Positions 6,629 to 14,270 of a stretch of DNA of 32,497 nt are shown piece after piece. The DNA lies in assembly GCA_031256905.1 (NCBI GenBank), contig JAIRPY010000006.1, positions 1 to 32,497 on the forward strand, read 5' to 3'. The notes under the pieces are model-generated. The model was not told where the DNA came from, ran no database searches, and saw only the letters and a program-made list of their open reading frames with translations. Numbering within the stretch: the stretch's first letter is position 1; every line of letters starts with the position of its first letter. The stretch comes from Spirochaetaceae bacterium. Lineage in GTDB: Bacteria > Spirochaetota > Spirochaetia > Treponematales > Breznakiellaceae. Position numbers and translations under genes: made by a program.

Positions 6629-8485
6629 TTAAAACTCCTCGGTTTCCGCCGGGGGGTTTTCTTCTATAATAAGATCCTCCGGGATGTTGCCTTCGAGGAC
6701 GCCCCCCCGGCGGGAAAGGTCTCCGCCGGGGGCTACGTACACGCCTCCTCCGGCGGCCGCTTCGTTTCCCGAAATAAGGCCTCCTTCAGGTTTAAGAAGA
6801 TTCGAATTCCACATATTAAATACCCCCTGGGGCCCCACATGAAGGCCTCCGCCTTTTTCCGCCCGGTTTCCCCGGAAAACCGCGCCGGTCATGGTGACAA
6901 TAGTATAGGCCCGAATATCAAAGCCTCCCCCTTCTTTGGCGGAGCGGTTCCCGGATACAGCTCCCCCGGAAATCAAAACGTTGCAGTACCCCCCGGCATA
7001 CACGCCCCCTCCGGTATTCCGGGCGATGTTATCCCGAATTTCCCCGCCGAAGATCTCAAAGGTGCCATTCCCGACATACACGCCCCCGCCAGACCCCCCG
7101 GCGGTATTGCCGATTATCCCCCCGGTCCCCCTAAGGGTAAAGGCCGAATCCGCCGCGCTGACCCCGCCGCCGTAGAGGCCCGCGTTTTCCGCAATCTCCC
7201 CGCCCTGAAGGTCCAGGGCCCCGGAGGCCACCGAAATCCCGCCGCCCCGGCCGTTCCCGGAAAGAACATTGCCTTTGATAAGCCCGCCTTTCATCGCTAA
7301 AGAACTGTTTTCCGCGCCGATGCCCCCGCCGGAGAGCGCAGTATTGCCGGAAATTTCGGCCTCCCCGGTTAGTTCGAGAGTTCCATTCAGAATGAAGAGG
7401 CCCCCCCCGGTTTCCTTGGCCTGATTGTGATGAATCACCCCCCCGGAAATGGCAATATCCAAGGGCCTATCGCTATCCGTGGCGTTAATGCAAAGCCCCC
7501 CGCCGTACTCCGCCCGATTCCGGGCAATCTCCCCGCCGGAAATGGCGCACGCGCTTTGCAAAGCAAAAAGGCCGCCGCCGGAGTTATCCGCCAGGTTGTC
7601 GGTAATTTTGCCGCCGGTCATAACAAAATCGCTCAGAAACAAGGCCAGCCCCCCGGCATTATAGGTCACCCGGTTGTCTTGAATCGTGCCGTTTTTCAAA
7701 GTAAAAAGACTGGAAACGATGTAAGCCCCCCCGCCGACGTTGCTGTTGATAGTCCCGCCGGTCATTTCCAGGGATCCGTCTTTGAGAAAAATCCCGCCGC
7801 CATTATCGTCCATCGCGGTATTGCCGGTAATTTCGCCGTCTATAATCTTGGCTACGCAGTTCCGGAGGTACAATCCGCCCCCGGCCTCCCCGATGGAACC
7901 TTCCGCAAAATTGTCCCCGATCCGCCCGCCGGCCAAAGTCACCCGGGCCGAAACAGCATAAACCCCGCCGCCCTGGATGCCTCGGTTTCCCTCCACTTCC
8001 GCGCCGGGACCCAGGGTAATCGACCCGGTCTCCGCATAAATTCCGCCCCCATTCCCCGGGGTCTCCAGGCCCCTAAAGCCCCCGGTAAGGCCGATATGTT
8101 CAAAGCGGATCGCCGCTCTTCCTTCTATTTTGATAACCCGCTTCCCGGTTCCCGCCGCCCCCAGTTCCCCCTGGTTTAGGCCCCGGATAAGAATTTCGGT
8201 CCGCCCGGAATCTTTAATAAAAAATACGCTCTCCGGGTCTCGGGCAAAGGCCGTCTTTTGTTCGCTGGCCTCCGTAAGAATCCCCACGACCGTAATGCGC
8301 TTAATCTTATTCCGCCGGGCCATGTCCACCGCCTTTCCCAAGGTCTGAAAAGGCGTCTCCCGGGACAGCCCATCGTTTTTATCGTTCCCCCGGGCCTCCA
8401 CGTAATACGTGCCGGTTTCGGCATTTCCTCCGGCGTACAGCCCCGGCAGAGCCAGGAGACTCAAGATTAGCCAGATATATTTCAT
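6629..8485 (-). CDS. Secreted right-handed beta-helix (Pmp/adhesin-like) protein
   Basis: Predicted 618 residues. The signal peptide is MKYIWLILSLLALPGLYA, followed by a segment TYYVEARGNDKNDGLS-ETPFQTL that resembles the DUF1565 entry module of pectin-lyase-fold proteins. From about residue 130 to 590 there are some 20 short coils with GGGIY, GGGLY or GGGVY alternating with GxITGN-like turns, as in polymorphic outer-membrane proteins and other parallel beta-helices. It ends with a short acidic tail (PPAETEEF) and shows no autotransporter barrel, lipobox or anchor. The ATG at 8485 is chosen because AGGAGA lies just upstream and the signal peptide begins there. Role (adhesion or polysaccharide contact) is inference. 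Confidence 0.8.
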   Translation of the reverse strand: MKYIWLILSLLALPGLYAGGNAETGTYYVEARGNDKNDGLSRETPFQTLGKAVDMARRNKIKRITVVGILTEASEQKTAFARDPESVFFIKDSGRTEILIRGLNQGELGAAGTGKRVIKIEGRAAIRFEHIGLTGGFRGLETPGNGGGIYAETGSITLGPGAEVEGNRGIQGGGVYAVSARVTLAGGRIGDNFAEGSIGEAGGGLYLRNCVAKIIDGEITGNTAMDDNGGGIFLKDGSLEMTGGTINSNVGGGAYIVSSLFTLKNGTIQDNRVTYNAGGLALFLSDFVMTGGKITDNLADNSGGGLFALQSACAISGGEIARNRAEYGGGLCINATDSDRPLDIAISGGVIHHNQAKETGGGLFILNGTLELTGEAEISGNTALSGGGIGAENSSLAMKGGLIKGNVLSGNGRGGGISVASGALDLQGGEIAENAGLYGGGVSAADSAFTLRGTGGIIGNTAGGSGGGVYVGNGTFEIFGGEIRDNIARNTGGGVYAGGYCNVLISGGAVSGNRSAKEGGGFDIRAYTIVTMTGAVFRGNRAEKGGGLHVGPQGVFNMWNSNLLKPEGGLISGNEAAAGGGVYVAPGGDLSRRGGVLEGNIPEDLIIEENPPAETEEF

Positions 8486-8555
8486 TTTTTCTCCTAAATA
8501 TTTCTTTTTTTTAGAAAAATACCATATTCCTCCCGCCCCGGCAAGCCTCGCCGGG

Positions 8556-8582
8556 TTGACAAAACCCCCGGATTTGTATAGC
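8556..8582 (+). promoter_or_regulatory. Possible promoter of the TAXI-TRAP operon
   Basis: TTGACA (8556-8561) with TATAGC (8577-8582) at a short 15-nt spacing, or TAGCTT at 17 nt. It lies in the 118-bp divergent gap shared with the beta-helix gene. Confidence 0.35.
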
Positions 8583-8603
8583 TTTCTGCCCAGGAGGAAT
8601 TCA

Positions 8604-9575
8604 TTGAAAACAAAAAGCATCGCCGGCCTCGCGGCGGCCCTGACAATCCTAGCCGCCGCCCCAGGATACGCCAACGGCTCCAGCCAAAATAAAGGCCCGG
8701 CCCGAATCCGAATGGCCACCGGAGGCAATACCGGAACATACTACGCCTACGGCTCCGCGGTAGGACAAATCTTAACGGATAAAACCAAAACTCCCATTAC
8801 CGTCCAATCTACCGGAGCATCCAAAGCAAACATTCAGCTCATCGCGGCCGGAGAAGTGGAACTTGCGATTGTGCAAAACGACGTAATGGATTACGCCTAT
8901 CGGGGAGTAGAGCTTTTTAACGGCGAGAAAATAAGCAACTTTTCGGCCGTCGCCGGGCTGTACGCCGAAGTCTGTCAGATTATCGTGAATGCCGCTTCCG
9001 GCATCGTCAGCGTCGCAGACCTTAAAGGCAAAAACGTATCGGTTGGGGATGCCGGAAGCGGCGTGGAATTCAACGCCCGGCAGATTCTGGAAGCCTACGG
9101 CATCACCTTTACCGACATCGGCAAACAAAACCTGAGCTTCGGGGCCTCCGCGGACGCCCTCCGGGATAACAAAATCGACGCATTTTTCTGCGTAGCCGGC
9201 GCGCCTACCACCGCGGTACTGGACCTCGCCACGAATAAAGACATCGCGGTTCTCTCTATCGACCGGGACCGGGCCGACCAGATTATAAAAAAATATCCCT
9301 TTTATACCGACTTTTCTATCCCGGCCGGGACTTATCGGGGAGTAACCCAGGAGGTCCCGACCTTAGCGGTAAAAGCTACCCTCATTGCCAGCAACAAACT
9401 CCCGGAAGATACGGTATATCAGCTTGTAAAGGCCCTCTTCGAGCATAAAGGCGAAATCGCCCAAGCCCACGCCAAAGGCGCGGAACTGGCTCCAACCTAC
9501 GCCGTGGGCGGAATTTCCGTACCCTTTCACAAAGGCGCGGAACGGTATCTAAAAGAAATCAAAGCCCTCAAATAA
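8604..9575 (+). CDS. TAXI-family TRAP transporter substrate-binding protein
   Basis: Predicted 323 residues. It has a signal peptide (KTKSIAGLAAALTILAAAPGYA) and then the TAXI-TRAP signature RMATGGNTGTYYAYGSAVGQIL, with VQSTGAS-ANIQLIAAGEVELAIVQNDV. It would capture a substrate (glutamate or another carboxylate in known members; not predictable here) in the periplasm and deliver it to the permease encoded two genes on. I place the start at TTG 8604: a perfect AGGAGG (8592-8597) lies six nucleotides upstream and the signal peptide begins there; no in-frame ATG fits. Its TAA shares its last A with the ATG of the next gene, indicating translational coupling. Confidence 0.9.
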   Translation: MKTKSIAGLAAALTILAAAPGYANGSSQNKGPARIRMATGGNTGTYYAYGSAVGQILTDKTKTPITVQSTGASKANIQLIAAGEVELAIVQNDVMDYAYRGVELFNGEKISNFSAVAGLYAEVCQIIVNAASGIVSVADLKGKNVSVGDAGSGVEFNARQILEAYGITFTDIGKQNLSFGASADALRDNKIDAFFCVAGAPTTAVLDLATNKDIAVLSIDRDRADQIIKKYPFYTDFSIPAGTYRGVTQEVPTLAVKATLIASNKLPEDTVYQLVKALFEHKGEIAQAHAKGAELAPTYAVGGISVPFHKGAERYLKEIKALK

Positions 9576-10033
9576 TGCTCCGGCTCTTCCTTGCCCTGGC
9601 GGTTTTGGCTTTGACTTATCAGTTCGTCCCCCGGGGGCTTGCCATCGGGGATGCGGATTCCGGAAAAGTCTACCTCCGCCGGCCCCTCCAGAAGGGCGAA
9701 ACCTTTGCCATCGAATTCATCCATTCGGTAAATAACAGCCCGGTCCGGGAAACCTTCACGGCAGACCAGGGAAGGATTCGCCCGGTGTCCAGCCGGTTCG
9801 CGAGTTTCGGCGCCGGCATCCAAAGCGACCTCGCCGAAGGGCAGACCTTATCCCGAGAAGGCGGCTTTCTTGTCATCTCGGGATTCCAAACCTCTTACAA
9901 GGAACTGCTCTATATCGTAGGCACTGTTTCGGACCACATCCTGTACCTGAGGGATGAACGAATCAGTCTCCGGGATCTCTGCGGCCGAAACGCCCACATC
10001 CGGATTTGGACCCATAAAGGAATTTTTTTATGA
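9575..10033 (+). CDS. DUF1850 protein of the TAXI-TRAP operon
   Basis: Predicted 152 residues with one N-terminal hydrophobic segment (LFLALAVLALTYQFVP) serving as signal or anchor. The body contains FAIEFIHSVNNSPVRETF and FGAGIQSDL, typical of DUF1850 proteins, which are commonly encoded between TAXI-type binding proteins and fused TRAP permeases. Biochemical function is unknown; an accessory role in the transporter is inferred from context. It overlaps its neighbours by 1 bp upstream and 4 bp (ATGA) downstream. Confidence 0.85.
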   Translation: MLRLFLALAVLALTYQFVPRGLAIGDADSGKVYLRRPLQKGETFAIEFIHSVNNSPVRETFTADQGRIRPVSSRFASFGAGIQSDLAEGQTLSREGGFLVISGFQTSYKELLYIVGTVSDHILYLRDERISLRDLCGRNAHIRIWTHKGIFL

Positions 10034-11955
10034 AAACAGAAAAAATGCAGACAGAAAAAATGCAGGAAGAAACCCTCCAAACCGAAGACCTGATCGCCCA
10101 ATTCGACCGGGAGTCGGCGGTTCGGCGGTTTTCCGGAATTTCCGAGCATATTATAAAAGGCTTGCTCCTGCTTTTTACCGCCTATGTGTTTTGGGTGACT
10201 CTTTTTGCGGCCCTCCCGGAACAGATCCGCCGATGCGCGTTTCTGGGGATCCTGGTATTCATCGGGTATATCCTGTACCCTCTGCGGAAGGGCCTGACAA
10301 AACGAAAAAATTATGTGCCCTGGTACGATATTCTGCTGGGAGCCTTGGGAGCGGCTTCTTTTTTTTATTTCGTAGCGAATTTTGAAGCGATTATCAACCG
10401 GGCGGTGATGCTCAAGCCCTGGGACATTGGAATGGCGGTCCTGGGAATGATCCTGCTGGGGGAACTCTGCCGCCGGGTCGTCGGGATTCCGATTCTCGTG
10501 GTGGGGACTGGGTTTATTACCTATGCGGTTCTTTCGGGCTATTCCCTCCGCCGGATTGTTCACCAGCTTTTCTACACCACCGACGGGATCATCGGCACGC
10601 CTATCGGGGTATGTTCTACTTTTATCGTCCTGTTTATCTTTTTGGCGTCCTTTTTGGAGAAATCCGGCATTGCGTCCTTTTTCATAGACCTGGCGAATTC
10701 CGCGGCCGGCTTCGCCTCCGGGGGACCCGCTAAGGTCGCGGTCATCGCCAGCGCATTGAGCGGGATGTATTCCGGGAGTTCCGTAGCGAATACCGTCGGA
10801 TCCGGAAGCGTCACCATTCCGGTCATGAAAAAAACCGGCTATAAACCGGAATTCGCCGCGGCGGTAGAAGCTTCCGCGTCTACCGGAGGACAGATCATGC
10901 CTCCGATTATGGGCGCCGCGGCCTTTCTCATGGCGGAACTTACCGGTATTGCCTATTCGGTTATCGCGGTATCCGCAATTCTGCCGGCCGGGTTGTATTT
11001 CACCGGCATTTTCCTGATGATTCACTTCGAGGCGAAAAAACTGGGCCTTAAAGGTCTGCCCAAGGAATCGATTCCGCCTTTCGGGAAACTTTTTCTGGCA
11101 AAAGGCTATCTTCTTCTGCCGATTGCAGTCCTGGTTTTTTTCATGACCCGGGGCAATACTCCGGCGGCGGCGGCGTGTTACGCGATTCTGACCGCGATTA
11201 TCGTAAGTATGTTCCGGAAAGAGACCCGATTCACCCCAAAAACGTTTATCGAAGCCCTCACAAACGGCGCGAAAAACACCATCGGAGTGGCCCTGGCCTG
11301 CGCGGTGGCCGGAGTGGTGGTGGGCATCGTTTCTCTGACCGGTTTGGGACAGATTTTAATTGGAATGCTCCTTTCGGTAGCTCAAAGCAATCTTTTGCTT
11401 GCCCTGTTTCTAACGATGATTGCCTGCCTCATCCTCGGCATGGGTATTCCGACTACCGCGAATTACGTCATCATGGCGACCATTACCGCGCCGATAGTAA
11501 TCGGCATGGGCGTGCCGATTCTGGCGGCCCATATGTTTGTCTTTTATTTTGGAATTATGGCTGACATTACCCCGCCGGTGGCCCTGGCCGCGTATGCCGG
11601 TTCGGCTATTGCCAAATCGAATCCCATCAAAACCGGCATTACCGCTACCCGCCTAGCGATTACGGCCTTTATCATCCCCTATATTTTTGTATACAGTCCA
11701 TCCATGTTATTCATTGACACGACGCCCCTCGATGTGGTGCGGATCGTGATTACCTCCTGTATCGGGATGTTTGGACTTGCAATAGGCCTCGAGGGATATA
11801 TGCTGAGAAAACTGAAGTTCTTCGAACGGATTCCCGCGATAGCCAGCGGCTTACTGCTGATTCATCCAGGGCTTGGGACCGATATTATCGGCTTTGGGCT
11901 GGTGAGTATTGTGGTGATCCTGCAAATTCTCGGCCGGCCCAGAATCCCGGTATAG
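10030..11955 (+). CDS. TRAP transporter fused permease (DctQ-DctM type)
   Basis: Predicted 641 residues. A short charged N-terminus with a KMQTEKMQ repeat precedes many membrane segments. ASASTGGQIMPPIMGAAAF and LGMGIPTTANYVIMATITAP are DctM-family motifs of the fused permeases that partner TAXI proteins. It should form the ion-coupled inner-membrane channel of the uptake system encoded from 8604. The start ATG overlaps the DUF1850 stop codon (ATGA). No terminator was seen before the next promoter at 11961. Confidence 0.9.
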   Translation: MKTEKMQTEKMQEETLQTEDLIAQFDRESAVRRFSGISEHIIKGLLLLFTAYVFWVTLFAALPEQIRRCAFLGILVFIGYILYPLRKGLTKRKNYVPWYDILLGALGAASFFYFVANFEAIINRAVMLKPWDIGMAVLGMILLGELCRRVVGIPILVVGTGFITYAVLSGYSLRRIVHQLFYTTDGIIGTPIGVCSTFIVLFIFLASFLEKSGIASFFIDLANSAAGFASGGPAKVAVIASALSGMYSGSSVANTVGSGSVTIPVMKKTGYKPEFAAAVEASASTGGQIMPPIMGAAAFLMAELTGIAYSVIAVSAILPAGLYFTGIFLMIHFEAKKLGLKGLPKESIPPFGKLFLAKGYLLLPIAVLVFFMTRGNTPAAAACYAILTAIIVSMFRKETRFTPKTFIEALTNGAKNTIGVALACAVAGVVVGIVSLTGLGQILIGMLLSVAQSNLLLALFLTMIACLILGMGIPTTANYVIMATITAPIVIGMGVPILAAHMFVFYFGIMADITPPVALAAYAGSAIAKSNPIKTGITATRLAITAFIIPYIFVYSPSMLFIDTTPLDVVRIVITSCIGMFGLAIGLEGYMLRKLKFFERIPAIASGLLLIHPGLGTDIIGFGLVSIVVILQILGRPRIPV

Positions 11956-11960
11956 GTCCG

Positions 11961-11989
11961 TTGACAACCTGCTTTTCTTATAGTATGCT
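11961..11989 (+). promoter_or_regulatory. Promoter of the beta-CASP/GrpE-like/Hsp70 operon, leaderless type
   Basis: TTGACA (11961-11966), exact 17-nt spacer, TATGCT (11984-11989), then nine nucleotides to the ATG at 11999. There is no Shine-Dalgarno site. The promoter begins five bases after the TRAP permease stop, so the operon is separately expressed. Confidence 0.7.
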
Positions 11990-11998
11990 GGCAAAATC

Positions 11999-13162
11999 AT
12001 GAAAAGGCGGGGAAAAAAATCTTATCTGCGTTTTGTCGCCCTGGGAGGCGGGCAGGAAGTCGGAGCCAGCTGTTACTTTCTTCAAATTAATGACGCCTAT
12101 ATTCTGCTGGATTGCGGAAAATCCCCAAATGGGGCCTACTTTCCAGATTTTTCGACTATTTTAAAACCCCCTTTTTTAGAATCCCTTAATCAGATCACCC
12201 AAATTTTTATATCCCACAGTCATTTTGATCACATCGGGGCCTTTCGGTATCTTTCGTCCCAATGCCGGAACGCCGGGGTTTACGCGACGCCGATAACTAA
12301 AGCGTTGTTATTTCACATTCTCTGGAATCTCAATGAATGGCAGACTTCCCCGCCGGAGGACCGCCGGGAGGAAGAAGAAATCCGCTCGGAGGCCGCGATT
12401 CGGTCTATTATTGAAATCGGCTACTGCCAGGAAATTTTTCTGCCCGAGTACACAGTTACGTTTTTTGAGGCCGGGCATATTCCGGGCGCGGCCATGGTGT
12501 ACCTTCAAACCGAGGATAGACGGATTCTCTATACCGGGGATTTCTCCTGCCATGCCGGGGTTTTGACCTCTTCGTACATTCTGCCCGATTCGATACAATT
12601 TGATACGATGATTATCTGCGGCCTGCACGCCAAACATCCTCATCTTCGGCGGGGGCGGAATCCCCAGTCCCAGTTTGCCTTTGTGAAGGGCGCGTTGGAA
12701 CGGGGCTGTTCGGTGCTTTTAGAGACCGTCCAGCTCACCAAAGGCTGGGAAGTCCTGCACAGCCTGAACAAAGCGATGGAGAATCGCAGGCTCCCCCGGA
12801 TTCCGGTATACATCGATCAGAAGTTGAGTCTCCTGGCGGAAGAAATGGAACGAATGCACATACCGGTACGCCGGGCTTGGAATTACGTGGGGATTCCGCC
12901 CCGGGGAGAGCAGGCCGCGCTTATCGGGCGGTTTGCTCCGGCCCATTTTCTGCCGGTGAAGGTTGATTTTTCTTTGCATCCGACGTATCGTGAATTGGCG
13001 GATTTTATTGAAAAATATCATCCGAAAACGGTGGTGCTGGTGCATACCGGCTCGGCGGAACCCCGGATTGAAGCGAATTGTCTTGAAATAGAACTTATGA
13101 CCCGGACGTCCTGGACAGGTCATTTTATTTACGCCGAAACCGGCGAAATATATTCTCTTTAA
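11999..13162 (+). CDS. Metallo-beta-lactamase-fold hydrolase, beta-CASP-like
   Basis: Predicted 387 residues. Metal motifs are intact: LLDCG (D38), HSHFDH (H73, H75, D77, H78), AGHIPG (H160) and YTGDF (D181). After D181 comes a beta-CASP-like insert (GCSVLLETVQLTKGWEVLHSL, then PVYID). The end SLHPTYRELADF...KTVVLVHTG resembles motifs B and C of RNase J/CPSF-type nucleases. The usual ES-T/Y-G motif after YTGDF is replaced by IICGLHAK, so catalysis may differ. An RNA- or DNA-directed nuclease is the leading guess, not proven. It is first in a three-gene unit, 22 bp before the GrpE-like gene. Confidence 0.8.
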   Translation: MKRRGKKSYLRFVALGGGQEVGASCYFLQINDAYILLDCGKSPNGAYFPDFSTILKPPFLESLNQITQIFISHSHFDHIGAFRYLSSQCRNAGVYATPITKALLFHILWNLNEWQTSPPEDRREEEEIRSEAAIRSIIEIGYCQEIFLPEYTVTFFEAGHIPGAAMVYLQTEDRRILYTGDFSCHAGVLTSSYILPDSIQFDTMIICGLHAKHPHLRRGRNPQSQFAFVKGALERGCSVLLETVQLTKGWEVLHSLNKAMENRRLPRIPVYIDQKLSLLAEEMERMHIPVRRAWNYVGIPPRGEQAALIGRFAPAHFLPVKVDFSLHPTYRELADFIEKYHPKTVVLVHTGSAEPRIEANCLEIELMTRTSWTGHFIYAETGEIYSL

Positions 13163-13184
13163 AAAGGAGTTGGAACAGGGCAGT

Positions 13185-14213
13185 ATGATAGCAAAAGAGG
13201 CGCTAGACAAAATCGATGAAGTCATCGAGATGCGGAGAAAAGTAGGCATGGATAAAATTTGCGTGGATGAAAATCGGGTAATCAGCGAATTCTGTCTGGA
13301 TCCCGACTTGGATCCCAAAGAAGCCGCCCGCCGGCTCAACGCAAAAAACAAGAAAAAAGACGACCCCGACTACACCCTGGATCGGGTGATCAAAATTCTG
13401 CGGATCCTGAAATTATCCAACCGCACCGAACGTCCGCAGATTATAAGAGACGCCCTGAAAATGGCGCAATGCGTTCGCGACTGCTTCGACGGGGATATTA
13501 TGGCCTATAAACGCTTTCGGGAGTACGAAAAAAAATCCGAAGAAGCCCTCACGAACGACATTCACTGCTCCCGGATGAGGTGCGTCCTCATCGCTCTGTT
13601 CACCACCATTCCCGAATTTCAAAAACTGCGTTTCGCCGGCGACATCTTCTTCCGGGGAAGCGCGAGATCCCGAGCCTGCCTCAACGACATCCTGCATCAG
13701 GCCGTTAAAACCATGAGCAAAAATAAACAGCTCGACGAAGAAGATCTCCCGGATCAAAAGGACGATTCAATCCGCCGACTCAACGATATGCTCGAAGAAA
13801 CCCAGAACGAATTCGAACTCAAACTTGAGGAAAGCAAAAATCAGGAAATTACCGGCTTCTTCTCCGCCCTGAATTCCGAAAAATACGGCTGTATTCTGGA
13901 CGAACTTTTTTCCGCAAAAGCCGGCCTCGAATCCCTGCGGAAACAAAACTACGAACTCCCCATCGAGATAAACGGCCTCACCATTCTAGTCCGGAAACTC
14001 ATCCAATTCGTAAAAGACAGCGGCATCAATCCCATAATCCGCACCGGCGAAACCCTAACCGTAAAAAGTCAGGACATCGAAAATTACAACTATCTCGGCT
14101 CTCCCTTCGAACACGAAGGAGAAGAAAAACAAGTAATCGTAGTTTCCCCAGGTTGGGTATACAAAAAAAAAGATACCCAAATATCCAGACCAACCATCAA
14201 AGAAATTCTTTAA
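13185..14213 (+). CDS. Protein with GrpE-like C-terminal domain and unknown N-terminal domain
   Basis: Predicted 342 residues, no signal peptide or membrane segment. Residues 1-185 are helical and charged, match no family I recognise, and include DPKEAARRLNAKNKKKDD near residue 45. Residues ~190-235 form a coiled coil. The C-terminus (INGLTILVRKLIQFV, SGINPIIRTGE, QVIVVSPGWVYKK, ISRPTIKEIL) follows the GrpE order of helix bundle then beta-wing ending VxxxGY..RVLRPAxVxV. With an Hsp70 gene next door, a dedicated nucleotide-exchange factor is a reasonable inference. ATG 13185 is preferred; AAGGAG at 13164-13169 is 15 nt away, rather far, while a TTG at 13170 abuts it directly. Confidence 0.65.
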   Translation: MIAKEALDKIDEVIEMRRKVGMDKICVDENRVISEFCLDPDLDPKEAARRLNAKNKKKDDPDYTLDRVIKILRILKLSNRTERPQIIRDALKMAQCVRDCFDGDIMAYKRFREYEKKSEEALTNDIHCSRMRCVLIALFTTIPEFQKLRFAGDIFFRGSARSRACLNDILHQAVKTMSKNKQLDEEDLPDQKDDSIRRLNDMLEETQNEFELKLEESKNQEITGFFSALNSEKYGCILDELFSAKAGLESLRKQNYELPIEINGLTILVRKLIQFVKDSGINPIIRTGETLTVKSQDIENYNYLGSPFEHEGEEKQVIVVSPGWVYKKKDTQISRPTIKEIL

Positions 14214-14270
14214 AGTTTTCTCTTTAAAAAAGTTTTAAAAATTTTGTAAAATTTAGAAAAGGAAAAAAAT

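Noticed and set aside
6435-7300. Rightward frame reading FLGYPGN repeats and running into the beta-helix gene
   Set aside because: No Shine-Dalgarno site; it becomes antisense of a clearly coding beta-helix gene. The 21-bp period happens to preserve the frame.
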